From NCBI GenBank assembly GCA_016758965.1, contig JAEPRB010000265.1:1-51683 (forward strand): DNA of 51,683 nucleotides, read 5' to 3'. The DNA comes from Circinella minor (Eukaryota > Mucoromycota > Mucoromycetes > Mucorales > Lichtheimiaceae). Shown here piece after piece: positions 22,032-33,752 of the stretch. How positions within the stretch are numbered: position 1 is the first letter of the stretch; each line of letters opens with the position of its first letter. A program made the translations under genes and the position numbers. A model generated the notes under the pieces. That model was not told where the DNA came from, did no database searches, and saw only the letters and a program-made list of their open reading frames with translations.

Positions 22032-23066
22032 GATACTTTTAACTTATAATAATAATTAGTTAATATAAAAAAAAAACTGCAAAATAATTGCAAATCAGTT
22101 CCTTGCAGAGTATATAAATGAATCTTGGATCACGCGTGTGGTTGTTATGCATAAGCTTTAACTTTGTTTGCTCCATAACACCCACGCTCCTGTTATATTA
22201 ATGCTATTATGTTATCTTGCGTCTTCGAAACAGAAACTGCCAAAATATCGTTATTATACCACAATCTACTTTTTAAGTTAACTTCCCATATGCTTAGAGT
22301 ATCTACCTCGGTGTTACAAAAAGGAAAAATCCGAAGTCTTCGGGCGGTACCAGTAGTTCACCTGTCATCTGGTGTTTATTCATTTTATGAAAATTCCCAC
22401 CCCAAAGAAATATGATCTCTTATTTTGGTCGTGGGAGATCATCTTTAGCAGAACTAAATTTTATTTAGTAGTAATAAAGTTTTTGGTTTCACAGAGCACA
22501 TCCATTCATATTTTAAAGCAGTATATGAAACAAAAAGTATATCCATTAAATTTCGCATCTTATTTAAGTGTGTGTCTTTTATTCAAATTTTATTACTATT
22601 AAAAAATACTGATATATGCATATAAAATTCTCCTATGACCATTTTACATAAGGATACAAAAGAGCTTCTGTTGTCAAAATTCTCCTAAAGATGTCCGCCA
22701 TGTTTTAACGGTTGCAGAATATTTGTAGACTAAAGTTTATATATGCTGCCGGTAGGATATTTGTTAAATGCCCACGTTTCTTTTTAGCTTTTTTTTGTCA
22801 TATAAGCATTTAAAACATGATAATAAAAAAAAAGTAACATATATCTGGGAACTTAAAAGAACTTGTCATAGTTCCGGGTTTTTCGTAATGTGATATGTAC
22901 CAATCACTCAAGACGAGTTAAGTGCTTTTTGTATGCTAAGCTAAGCTGCTCATATGTACGTACAAAAATTTACTGTGTAAAAAGAGAGGAATGTTGGGAC
23001 ATTATTATCTGTACAACTAATGCTAAAATAAAGAATAAAACACAAAAAAAAAACATATTAATATAA
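22032..23066. other. Promoter and spacer upstream of the transporter
   Basis: Contains the transporter promoter and AT-rich sequence. Reading frames at 22209-22602 have no domain or supporting context. Confidence 0.45.
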
Positions 23067-23510
23067 TAAATGATTATTTTCTTGTGATAAGAAGTGGTCG
23101 GTATCAAAGGAATCAAAAAAGTTATTTTGAAAAAAGTGATAGCTTATCAGACCAATGACTATGTTGTAATAGGCTCATTGATAGCGTTGATAGTTTGAGC
23201 AACATATGTATATATAAATTTCCTTAAATCACACGTCAACTTTGATTCAGTATCCTGGGGCTACGAAGTGTATTGAGAGCAATTTATCACTTAACAAGAT
23301 GATATTGTTTTTTGTTTATTATATACAGAGGGCTTTGTCGACTCATGAAACCAACGACGCTATTTAACGAAAGTATTCTATTTATTTACCCTAATTGAAA
23401 TCCCATACTGTGGTTAGTGAAGGAAATGTATAAAGATAAGTGATACAGACATCATGTATGACCAAAGTAGAAGAGGATATGTGATGATTACAGTTGTATT
23501 GGCCCCAATA
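23067..23510 (-). pseudogene. Decayed duplicate of the 3' end of the CCH1 gene
   Basis: The plus-strand sequence aligns, at an offset of about 1570 bases, with 24621-25080, which is the last exon, last intron and most of the penultimate exon of the channel gene. Matching islands include CAGACCAATGACTA (23148 and 24722), AATCACACG, a CGACGCTATTTAACGAA counterpart of GCGACGTTTAATGAA, and TGATACAGAC/TGATACAGGC. Substitutions and small indels are frequent and the frame is not kept. It lies immediately downstream of the intact gene and in the same orientation, so an old tandem duplication followed by loss is the simplest reading. Confidence 0.7.
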
Positions 23511-24625
23511 TTTATAAACGTTGCTTGAGTTGTTGACAGTAAGTGAAAACGGCTACGTAGACAGCCTAGAAAAGCACAGCAAATGCTTGGACTCTCCTTT
23601 TACAATAGTTTATCTCATAACTGTAAATTACACATTAAGGCCTCTTTCAACTGCTTTCATTTTACGAAAAGTACCCAATCCTTTGTCAGAGTGCATTAAC
23701 GAGCTTAATCTTGGATGTATACGCGCGGTTTTCAAACGTGCAGCATTAAATAAAATCAAGAGGACAGATATTTACGTTCGATCCGTATTAAAATGCTACG
23801 TTTCTTTACATAAATTACAATTGGTCGACCACATACACATAGCTACTTTTCTGACGAATTTGACTGAACTTGCCAATTTGTATTATCGGGTAATAAAATA
23901 ATCCCAAAAATTACAGCTATCAAGACAGGTGTATCTGGTTTTTTAGGCTCTGAAGATAAACTTGTACTACAAAAAAAGTTTTATAGCAAATATAAAAAAT
24001 CAATGACATCAATATATAAAGAGTTAAATAGAATCATGGTTGTCATACAACATAGCATCAACTTTAAATAGAATTCCCACACTTTTTTTCTGTTATACTG
24101 TTGTTGTCTTAATCTTAAAGCTAAAAATTGGCAAATATATTATTATTATATTTCAACTTGCAATTTTGGATTGATTTTCCATACTTATAAAAAATTGTTA
24201 AGATGTTATAAAAAGTAAAGTTCAAAAGCTCAGATTTCTGTACCAGCATCACCATGAGAATTTCAGTCACAAAGAAAAAAGAATAATTTTCTATTTGCAT
24301 TATCAAAAACCATGTTAGACTTAATATCACAGTCATCAAATTTCAAACACGAGCTTGAGTGTACAAGTGACTTTTATACATGCTAAAATTAAAATCAAAG
24401 AGAAAAAAAATACAGATGAAACATGAATAAATAGAAGGGAAAGAAACGGAAAATTGGGTATCTATACAATTTGGTAGTAATAGTAATAATAGTGGTAGTA
24501 ATAATAAAAAGTGTAATAAAACAAAACAAAACAAAACAAAGAAACACGAATGCTCAAACTATATTACAAAAGAGAAAAAAATAAGAAGAATAGAAATAGA
24601 AAAATAAAAAGATATCAATAAATGA
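23511..24625. other. Spacer with an orphan ORF
   Basis: A 126-codon plus-strand frame (23521-23901) is open but matches nothing I recognise. It could include further decayed CCH1-like sequence at its start. The remainder (23902-24625) is AT-rich and probably includes the channel gene's 3' UTR on the minus strand. Confidence 0.35.
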
Positions 24626-27207
24626 TCATTTTTCGTCTGATAACATATCTATTTAATTGAAAAAAAAATAATTATTAGTTTTAAAGTAAAAAAAAAACAT
24701 CCAACGAAAATGATAACTTACCAGACCAATGACTACGTTGTAACGAGTCCATCAATGACTCTGCTAATTCGGGTGACATATTTGAATTTCCATCAATCAC
24801 ACGCCAATTTTGACGTATTATCGTGGGACTATAAGGTGTATTTGGACTAAGTGCACCATTTAAAAAAATACTATTATTTTCTTCTTGCTCGTTTCCAGGA
24901 TACGGAGAACCTTGTGGACTCACTGTACCAATAGCGACGTTTAATGAATCTATTCCATTTGTCGTAAATGGGGATCCATATTGGGTTTCGAATGAATAGT
25001 TGGACATTGGTGATACAGGCACCGTGAGAGAAGCTGGTGATGGGATACAATCTGAATTGGGGCGTGGAGATGGTGGTGCATCTTGAATGATAATGGTTGG
25101 TACGGATGATCTATGCTTCCACTTTTCAGCAGATGATGAGGTGGGCCCCTTGGGTGAAAGTGTGGCAGGAGATGTGTCTAATTGAAGTCCACTCCTAGTG
25201 TCGATGCCTAACTTGTGCATCTCGTCGTCATTTTTCTTTTGCCATAAATCATGCAAATATCTCTTCCGTTGCGCCATCATTAAAAAGAGACCACGTGCTT
25301 TTTCAGCAGCATATGCTTTGTGGAGCCGATCCAACTTTTCGAGACGTTTGATTAAGGGAACAATTCTATATAAGTCATGGCGGGCAGTATATAGTTTAAT
25401 ATAATACCACATTACAACATTCAAATCAAACGTAGTTCATAATAAAGAATATAGTATATACTTACGTCAATGCATCTTCGATATCTACAAAACGATACGA
25501 CATAATAGTTCGTACATCTTCAAATGATATTCCTTTAGACGTTGCAGCATCAATAATTTCCTGATCAAGAAACAAAAAATATGGTTAATTTTCTTTTCTG
25601 TCTCTGATTAGCTTGTGCACATATATAAACAACTTTGAAAAAAGACTTACGAGGTAGTAAAGGTTATATTCTCGGCGTCTTCTTCGTAAAATTTCGGGAT
25701 CCAATTTGGATAAACGTTTATTAACTGCTTGTACATTGAAACCCATTCTTGCAGCGATATCAGTACCAGTTGTATAACCGCTAGTCTTTTCAATTGGTTT
25801 TTCTGTCGTCCTCGGAGACGCAGTTGACATTCCTTTTTTGCTAATTGTTTGCAAATGTTTAACACTATAGTTATCATTGTAGATGGTCATTTTTAATCTT
25901 CCGTCTAATAGCTAAAGGGGAAATGTTAACATTTTCTGTAAAAACTAACTTTTTGCACCAAAAACTAAGAAATTTTACTAAGAATGTATTTACCCGCAAA
26001 AATTTGGCCACATTTTCTTTTTGAATGTATCCCGTACCAGCAGGATCAACAACAGACCATGCGTATTTGAAACTAGGAAATGTTTAATGATACACATTTG
26101 AATTTAGAACTTATACACATAAAACCGTTGAAAAACATAATCCACCTTGTACAGCATTCATTACCTTCTTAAATCATCCTTTGTCAATCGTGTGAATCGG
26201 GATCTCGTTTCGTAAGCATATTCAAAATTAGCAATAACCGTCTGTTCAGGTTCCAAAAAAAAAAGAAGATATTACAATTAGAAATATTACGCATGCATCG
26301 GTTCGTTCATAGTACAGAATAAAAAAAAACATACCGCAGTAAACAAGTTTAGAAAAATATGTGTACAAATCAAATAGTATAGATTAAATAAAAAGTAAGC
26401 CCATCCAGGTGAGCCACAATCTGTGTAAAGATAGTCATCTGAATAAACACAGTTTGGCGGTTGAACAGTATTATCCATCATGACAACATTCCATGCTTCG
26501 CCAGTCGTGATTCTCACTAATAAAAGTAGTGCATTGCCATAGTCACGGAAGTTCGCATGGGTACCAGTTTCTAGGCCATATTTGGTCAAACCAAATAGTT
26601 CCATGAAAACCATCGCAAACAAGCACATGACAAGAATGAAAACTGCAGTAACGCGTACAATGTTTGGTAATGAGAGCCTATGTTTTTTTTTATCAGAGTC
26701 AGTTATTTCATCTTTTTTAGTACTTGAAAACATAATGAAAATGAAAATTCAATTTACAAAATTGTATGATATAAAGTTTGGAGTGAATCAATGCCTTCAC
26801 CAAGACGGAATGCTGCCAATACCAAACAGTATCGCTCGATACGAAGAGTCCAAAGCTAATAATAATTAAACAGATCCGTTAATATACTCATCACAGTAAA
26901 GAAAAATATGATAGAAAAATACTTACATCAGGTGTGGCATAACGTGAAATGGTCAATATAAGAGCACTTAAAGCAATAAATGCATCATACCAGTTCCATT
27001 TACTTTTACTCCACTACATATATTTACGCTTATGTTAAATTTTCATCTTTTTTTTTAATATAGTAATTAGCGATTTAAAACTATGTATACCTTTGCCCAG
27101 CCTAATCCCAGATACTTGATCAATACTTCAAGCATATAGACACCACAAAATGCAATATATAAAGAGTCTAAGTAATTAATAGAAAAAAATGAGAAACCGA
27201 CAATACA

Positions 27208-27238
<31 letters not shown>

Positions 27239-30200
27239 CGAGAGAGAGAGAGAGAACGGCGGTTATATACAGTTTCTTTTACCTTGCATTTTTGTAAGCC
27301 AAGTCGGCTCATTTTGAAACTCGGTTGCAATAACGCAAATATTCAGAATAACAATTGTCATCATCAATTTATTAAAAGGACCGCGTTTATTTGCCACAAG
27401 TCCATAACAAAAGGAACGTATTTTTGATTTAGGTCGTTGAGCTTTTGGTGTTGGTTTGATTTCGGCAAGCTGTCGTTGTAAATCAGCATATTGTCGTTGA
27501 CCAGTAGTCATGGTCGTAATACCTGCACGTTGCTTGAACTTTTCGATAATGACCTGTACAGATATAAATATATACAGACCCATAAATCATGTATATTAAT
27601 CATTTGTCGGCTACTTGGTAATAAATAAATGTAAGAAACGGTTTTTTTTTCAAACAATAAAAAAATACTTACACCAACGAAAAGCTGCAAAGTACCATGA
27701 GAAATCACCATAAAAACAACATAATAAATTGAATGATAGATGGATGATGAAGTCCAATCAAACTGTGGTTGGATATCTGCGTCTGTAGGTGCACTCATGG
27801 CAAAGAATAAAGAATCGATCTATAAATAATTATAATAGCAGTAATAATAAAATAGTATATTTTAGTGTATAGGTATAGATGTTCACATTCTAAAGCAAGC
27901 TTTTAACAAATATCTTACCCATCCTTCAGTAGAAGAAAGACTGAATAATTGAGCAAGTGCAATTGGAAAATCATCGTAACTAAACAGTCCACCTTCAGGA
28001 ATAGCCCATACTCTTGGTTGCAAAATTTCGATCGGACCATCTGTACCAACATCGTTAATGAATTCACCCACACATTCGGCACGCCCCGAAACATCTGCAT
28101 CATTACATGAGACCATACGACCACCAAGGATATTAACACCGTAGATGGAAAAAAAGACCATCACCAAAAATACCAGTAACAAGGCGTCCATCATAAAGGG
28201 AAACGCATGAAACAAATCTACAAACACATCGCGTACACCTCCAAAGTATCGAATCAAACGTAATACACGTAAGCTTCTTACAGTGCTTAATGCACGTGCA
28301 AAATCTCCATCGCCTGCAAAAATAGTTCCAAAGTTCAGTGCTACAACGACAAAATCTAACCTGTTCCATGAGTTACGCAAGTACGCATTGGGCGGTAATA
28401 TAAATCCGTCAGCAATAATGCGAATAATGATTTCGACTACAAAGATAATACTAAGCCCAACATCCACTGCGTTGGCAGTGGATTCCATATACGTATCTTG
28501 TCGTGTTTGACGTGCTGATGGTTCATCCATGATGACCAGTAAGATGCTGACAACTACACATGTCATAATAAACCAATTAAATAGATTACGTCGTTCTGTA
28601 CGACCATCCACTGTTGATCCAGCAAGTATCTTACACCAATGCCGAATTTTACTGCTTGATGAAAAGATTAGTAACGACTTAAGTGTGGGCATGTCTGCTT
28701 GTTTTGCTCGACGATTTTCTTCTTCGACGACAAGTTCATAGTCATCCACATTATCATCATCATCATCCTCAAGTAAGGGATCAGTATGTCGTTTTTCGCT
28801 AATCATAATTATATAAGTTATTATTTATAATATGTTACTATGTTGTTAGAAATATGCAAACAGTTTTATATATATGTGTATACCTTTCATACTCAGGTTT
28901 TTGTTTTTTTACTCCTCGCAATCGACAAATCAGTCTATTGAAGAGACCAGATGCTTTCTTGGATTTTGTTGTAGGTATGTTTTCGTCAAGATAAATGGAC
29001 TCCTGGTGCCCAACAAGTAAATCAACAAGTGCATTTCTGTCCATTGTAGCCGTTAGACTTGTGGGTAAACGAGAGATTTGTACCACACTTTTATCCGATT
29101 TGACATAGAGCGATCCAAGAGTTCTAACAAAGTATTATATTAAGTTACCATTGTTTTTATTTAGTCATCATTTTCATAATTAGTTCATTGAGAATATATA
29201 TATGAAAATTATTCTTACTTGTTGACAAAACTTTGCAAACGATCATCACCATTAGACACCCTTCTTTGAATAAATTGTCGGATTTGATATTGCTTGATTT
29301 CTTCATCATCTAGCTCGAAATTTTCAAGAATTACAGCAATATACAGGCCCGCCATCACATCTAGAATAATTTTAAAAAATGAGATTGTTATTAGTTGTTT
29401 ATTTTCACCCATTTGTATAAATCATAATAGGAGAAAACTGGCTTTAGTACTCGATTGATAATAACACTTACACCGTGCAAAAGCAAAATAAAATGATGTG
29501 ATCACAGCAGCATAGAATGAAGAAAAATGGGGTTGACTATGCATGGCATTATACAAAAAATCCTATAAAATTTCAAAAAAGAAAAAATAAGCTGATATAT
29601 TCTTGAAATGGGGATACTACAGATTAAAGATTAATGACATACTGTCCAAGTTTCACTGGTATATAACTAATATAAACAAAAAAAAAATAGAAACATTTTA
29701 GTCAAAGCCTGGAGTGCATCTAAAACAATAGAAGAAAAATGTTAAAAAAATTACCATTATTAATGTTAAATAAGATTCCCAAAAGGTGTCACAACGGAGT
29801 TCACTTTCATCTTGACCTATAAATCCAAAATCACCACCGAATAATTGCATAAAAATCGGAGCACATAATGCAGTACATAAGAGCAAAAACGCTACAACAT
29901 AAATAACACTTTCTCCAGTTCCTAATGCTGAAGACTGTAAAAAAAATGACAAGACATATTGATAAGTAACAGTGTAATAATTTGTCGAGCACATACGAAC
30001 GAAAATATAACAATAATATTAATAGTACTGACCAGAAGTCTGCGTACTCGTGGTATACATATAAACAATCGATATTGTCGAAAACATTGAAAGATAGTTA
30101 GATACTTATATGCATGTGAATCTTGAATCATAGGTAATTGAATCACACATGTCACAATAACCAAAAACAAATCAAATTTGTTTCTGCCCGAAGCCCAGAA

Positions 30201-33200
30201 TTGCATCCAACCAGGTGCACCAATCATTCGAAGAACAATTTCAAGCGCGAAGATAAATGTAAATGCAGTTTCCACATTATCTAAATAAAAAAATTACACA
30301 TTTGATTTCGTGATGTCAGCAGTAAATCCTTTTATCCATATCAAATATGAAATCGTACCAAGCATTTCCAAGGTCTCTTCAGAAGCATGAACAGAGCGTA
30401 CACACATGAAGGCAGTATCGAGTAGAACGAGTAATCCACCAAAATAAAAAAATTTTGGGCTTTTCACCATCTTAATTATCAATCGTTTCATATACATCCG
30501 TGTTCCATTGCCTCGTAGATCTGGGTTGTCAGGATCATCGTATTGCCATATCAAATCATCTTGTTCGTCATCCACTTGAACAGATCGTAACATTCGAGTT
30601 TTCTTTTTCTTTCCAGTAAAAGCACTCACGCGGTTGGCAGCACGTACGCGTGAGAATCCAGATGTAATAACAGCTTTTTTAGAAGAAAACCCCGGTTAAT
30701 AAAGCTTATACAGGAGATGCTTTATAGTTCACTAATAATAGTGTAGCACTTACCAAAGATCAAAAATATAAGCAAGAAGCTAATAACATAAACCACCAAA
30801 CAATAGAATAATGCAGCACCATTCGAATCAGCATCCTGATTTTGGTACATGAACTCAGTCCATAATTCCAAGGACATGGCTGTGTAGACTGCTAATGAAG
30901 CATAAAGAATATTATCATAGTTTACAAATCCGAAATCTGGGTTATTTGCTTGATCTTCAAGACATATTTGATTGTTAGTACATATATATCCACCATAACC
31001 AGGATAACTATGAGCTTGTGTTTTGACATTGAGTGCACCCATAATAGTTGATTCGTTGTTATAGTACCCAGAACAGTATAATGGCGGATCGACAATGGTT
31101 TCTATGTACAATTGATTTTTTTTTTAAAAAAAATGAGTAAGCTGCTCTTTCTGTTACCATAACCACCAAAAATAAATCCTTGTCTTTACGTTCTCCACTA
31201 ATATTATTAATTGCATAGCAACGTCTTGAAAATACGCCTTTAAAAGATATCAAACCGATGAGAGCAAAAAGTAATGTAAAAAATAGCACAAATCCAATTA
31301 CATCTTTAAGCATATCCCAGCTCACAAGAAGAGATCTCAAAATTGTCTATAAGTATATAGGTATAGTAAATTGATATTGTATTTAGCACATCACTTTTGC
31401 AGCCAAAGAAAAACAAATTTAAAGCACGTAGATTATTAATTTACTTACAGCTGTTCCGCGGAAAATTGACAATAATCGTAGTGGTCGCAATGCACTTAAT
31501 GCTTTGAATAATGAACAATAAGGATAGTGATGTACCATCAATGCAAGATCAATCCAATAGGAAATAATAGCGATAAAATCGAGGGTATTTGCAAATCCAC
31601 TGAGATAGGCGCGATGATGAAATTTCCTTTTTATTGTTGCTGTGCTTCGTTTTTCAGCATTCGTATCGTCATTAAAATTTTCTGCTGAAGATCGTGAAAT
31701 GATGAATCGCCCAAATATACAACGTGATAATGAACTGGTTGTTCGATATATCCAAATTTTTTGTTGCTGGTCTCGATCAGGTGGTATCCAAAATCCATAA
31801 ACAATAATTTTACAAATGGCTTCCACACTAATATGTATAAGTGCTTTTTTTTGTCAGTACATACGTTCACCTCATCTGCCATTTTTACCCACCCATCCTT
31901 CTGAATAATTTACATACGTATAAATACATTGTATACATAAGATAAGATAATGTGTCCATTGACCTCCAAATATTGTCTTTTCTTCATTTTCGTATATAGG
32001 GACACAGATTAGCACATAATGTAAAAAAATAATAAACATTAAAAATGTTTCCAAATATCTAAAATTATACAATTAGTTAGTTAGTCATACATCGTGTTGT
32101 TGAGCTTAATTTAAACAAGATATTTTTCCTATTTTCCTTTTTTTTTAATACCTCGAACATAACAGGTTATTCCATATACTAAATCGAATAAAGTTATCCT
32201 GTGGCAGAAATAATAAACTAGTACCAGCTAATGGACTGCTTGAAAAACGTAAAATATTTTGTTTTTGTTGTGCTTGTGGTTCTTGTGATGATAACGATTG
32301 CTGATACATTATTTGAGCAGTTGTATTGTGTGAAGTGTGCCTTGTAGCCGACGGTAAATCGGAGAACAATGATCGTTTGTCAAACCGTGAAATCGATTCA
32401 GCAAAGAGAGATCCAGTCCGACTATTTGTTGATTGTTTTTCCAATGGTGTAGAAGGAATATTTAATGGTCGTGAATTTTGTTGTGGCGAAATATCATAAG
32501 GTTGTTGACTACTTTTAACATCCTCTTTATTGTTATTACGATCCGTGCTGCTAGATGTCGCATTTTTTCGTTGAGATTGATTATTATATGGATAATAATT
32601 TGTTGTTGGTCGATCTATTGAACTGTCTTCCAGTAATTTATCTACTTGTTCACATCCACGTAAATTGACCACTTGTGCAGCAGCATCAAATATATGTTGT
32701 AGAAATTTACGTGCAGTACGTTGCTGATAGATAAGATCATCTGGATAAGTGGTTGTAGAATACTGGCTATAAGGCGGAGGAAGAGATGAAGGTGGTGATG
32801 GATAATGATGTTGATAATGTGACTGATGATGTTTTTTTTCGTCGTCATAATCACTAGGAGAAGACATCTTTTTAGAGTAAGTATTATTATAGACAGAAGA
32901 TCCAGTATTTGATGTAGCACCTATTGAACCAGAATAAAACATCATGGGTTCTTGAACAGAAGTGTTATTGTTGTTGATATTGGGTGATAAATTTTTAAAG
33001 TCGAAATCATAGTTCCATTTATAGTGAGGGTGAGGTTCTAATGGTGATGGAGGGGGTGATTTCCGATTTGCCCCGTTATCCATGATAGCTGTTGCACTAG
33101 TCATTAATGAGGGGCGATGTTGATGTCTTCGATGTCGAAGATTACTGGTTGTACTATTATGAAGTGAATCAGTTCCTGTTGTTGCGAAAGTCGGTGATGG

Positions 33201-33752
33201 TGGCTGTGATGTTTGCTGTGGTGGTGGGGTTGATATACCAAGGCCTGCAGTAACTCTTTCGTCAAGTAAAATATTACTATCTGCTCCAAAGGTCATTATC
33301 AGGGGCGACGGGGATGGTTGTTGTTGTTGCTGTTGAGGCTGACTTGATTTTCGTTTTTTGCTATTTTCATGCAAAAGCTTATCTAACTTATTTTTTCGTT
33401 GTAATAAGTCTCGTGTAAGTGGTAATGGAGGTGGTGAAGCACTTTTTGAGGGTCGATTAAGGATAGGGGATAGTGAGTTCGGTGATTGTTGTTGTTGATG
33501 CTGTTGTCGATCAGGTGAAGCAGTAATATTGCATTTTGGCGATGAAGGTTGTCGTTGGTGCTTTTCTTGATGTCGGTTTTGCGAATGGGCTGATGGCTCG
33601 GGTTGATTATCGTTTGCTTCGGTTAAAGTGATTTGTGGAAGAGGTTGAGGTGAAGGTGGTTGAGAATGAGATTGATTATCATTGTCACCAACAATAATGT
33701 CAGGTGCTGGAGGAGGTGATTGCGATCTCGCCTCTTCCTCGCAATCTGGCAT
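24626..33752 (-). CDS. CCH1: CCH1-type voltage-gated calcium channel alpha subunit
   Basis: 25 exons, total 6951 coding bases, 2316 residues. Exons: 33752-32152, 32058-31918, 31827-31449, 31346-31190, 31101-30754, 30673-30359, 30280-30033, 29934-29755, 29666-29643, 29562-29472, 29360-29219, 29123-28884, 28798-27919, 27819-27673, 27553-27283, 27167-27091, 27013-26927, 26855-26758, 26677-26335, 26241-26165, 26075-25994, 25911-25651, 25560-25466, 25365-24722, 24648-24626. After a 533-residue Pro/Gln/Ser-rich cytosolic N-terminus come four six-helix domains (~534-880, 940-1185, 1340-1650, 1700-1950). Pore filters read SLELW, TSETW, STEGW, TGEAW: four glutamates, as expected for a calcium-selective channel. 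S4 segments carry Arg (VRSLRVLRLIRYF in III). A long Ser/Pro-rich tail follows. In fungi Cch1 works with Mid1 at the plasma membrane in store-operated and stress calcium entry. The end of exon 4 (31190) is the least certain join. Confidence 0.92.
27204..27254. repeat. (AC)n(AG)n microsatellite in a CCH1 intron
   Basis: A compound dinucleotide run in the intron between exons 15 and 16. It is likely length-variable. Confidence 0.85.
29643..29666 (-). other. 24-base micro-exon encoding the domain II selectivity filter
   Basis: Exon 9 of CCH1 encodes just LYTSETWT, which includes the filter glutamate of domain II. It is flanked by TATTAG and GTATGT and both joins are phase 0. Skipping would delete eight residues in frame and remove the filter glutamate. 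Confidence 0.85.

Noticed and set aside
24626..33752. Further U12-type introns in the channel gene, as in animal channel genes
   Set aside because: All 24 joins could be made with GT-AG sites, and no RTATCCTT-type donor was found at a boundary.
24626..33752. A NALCN or sodium-channel identity for the four-domain channel
   Set aside because: The filters read E, E, E, E (SLELW, TSETW, STEGW, TGEAW), the calcium-channel pattern, and the long polar N-terminus is typical of fungal Cch1.
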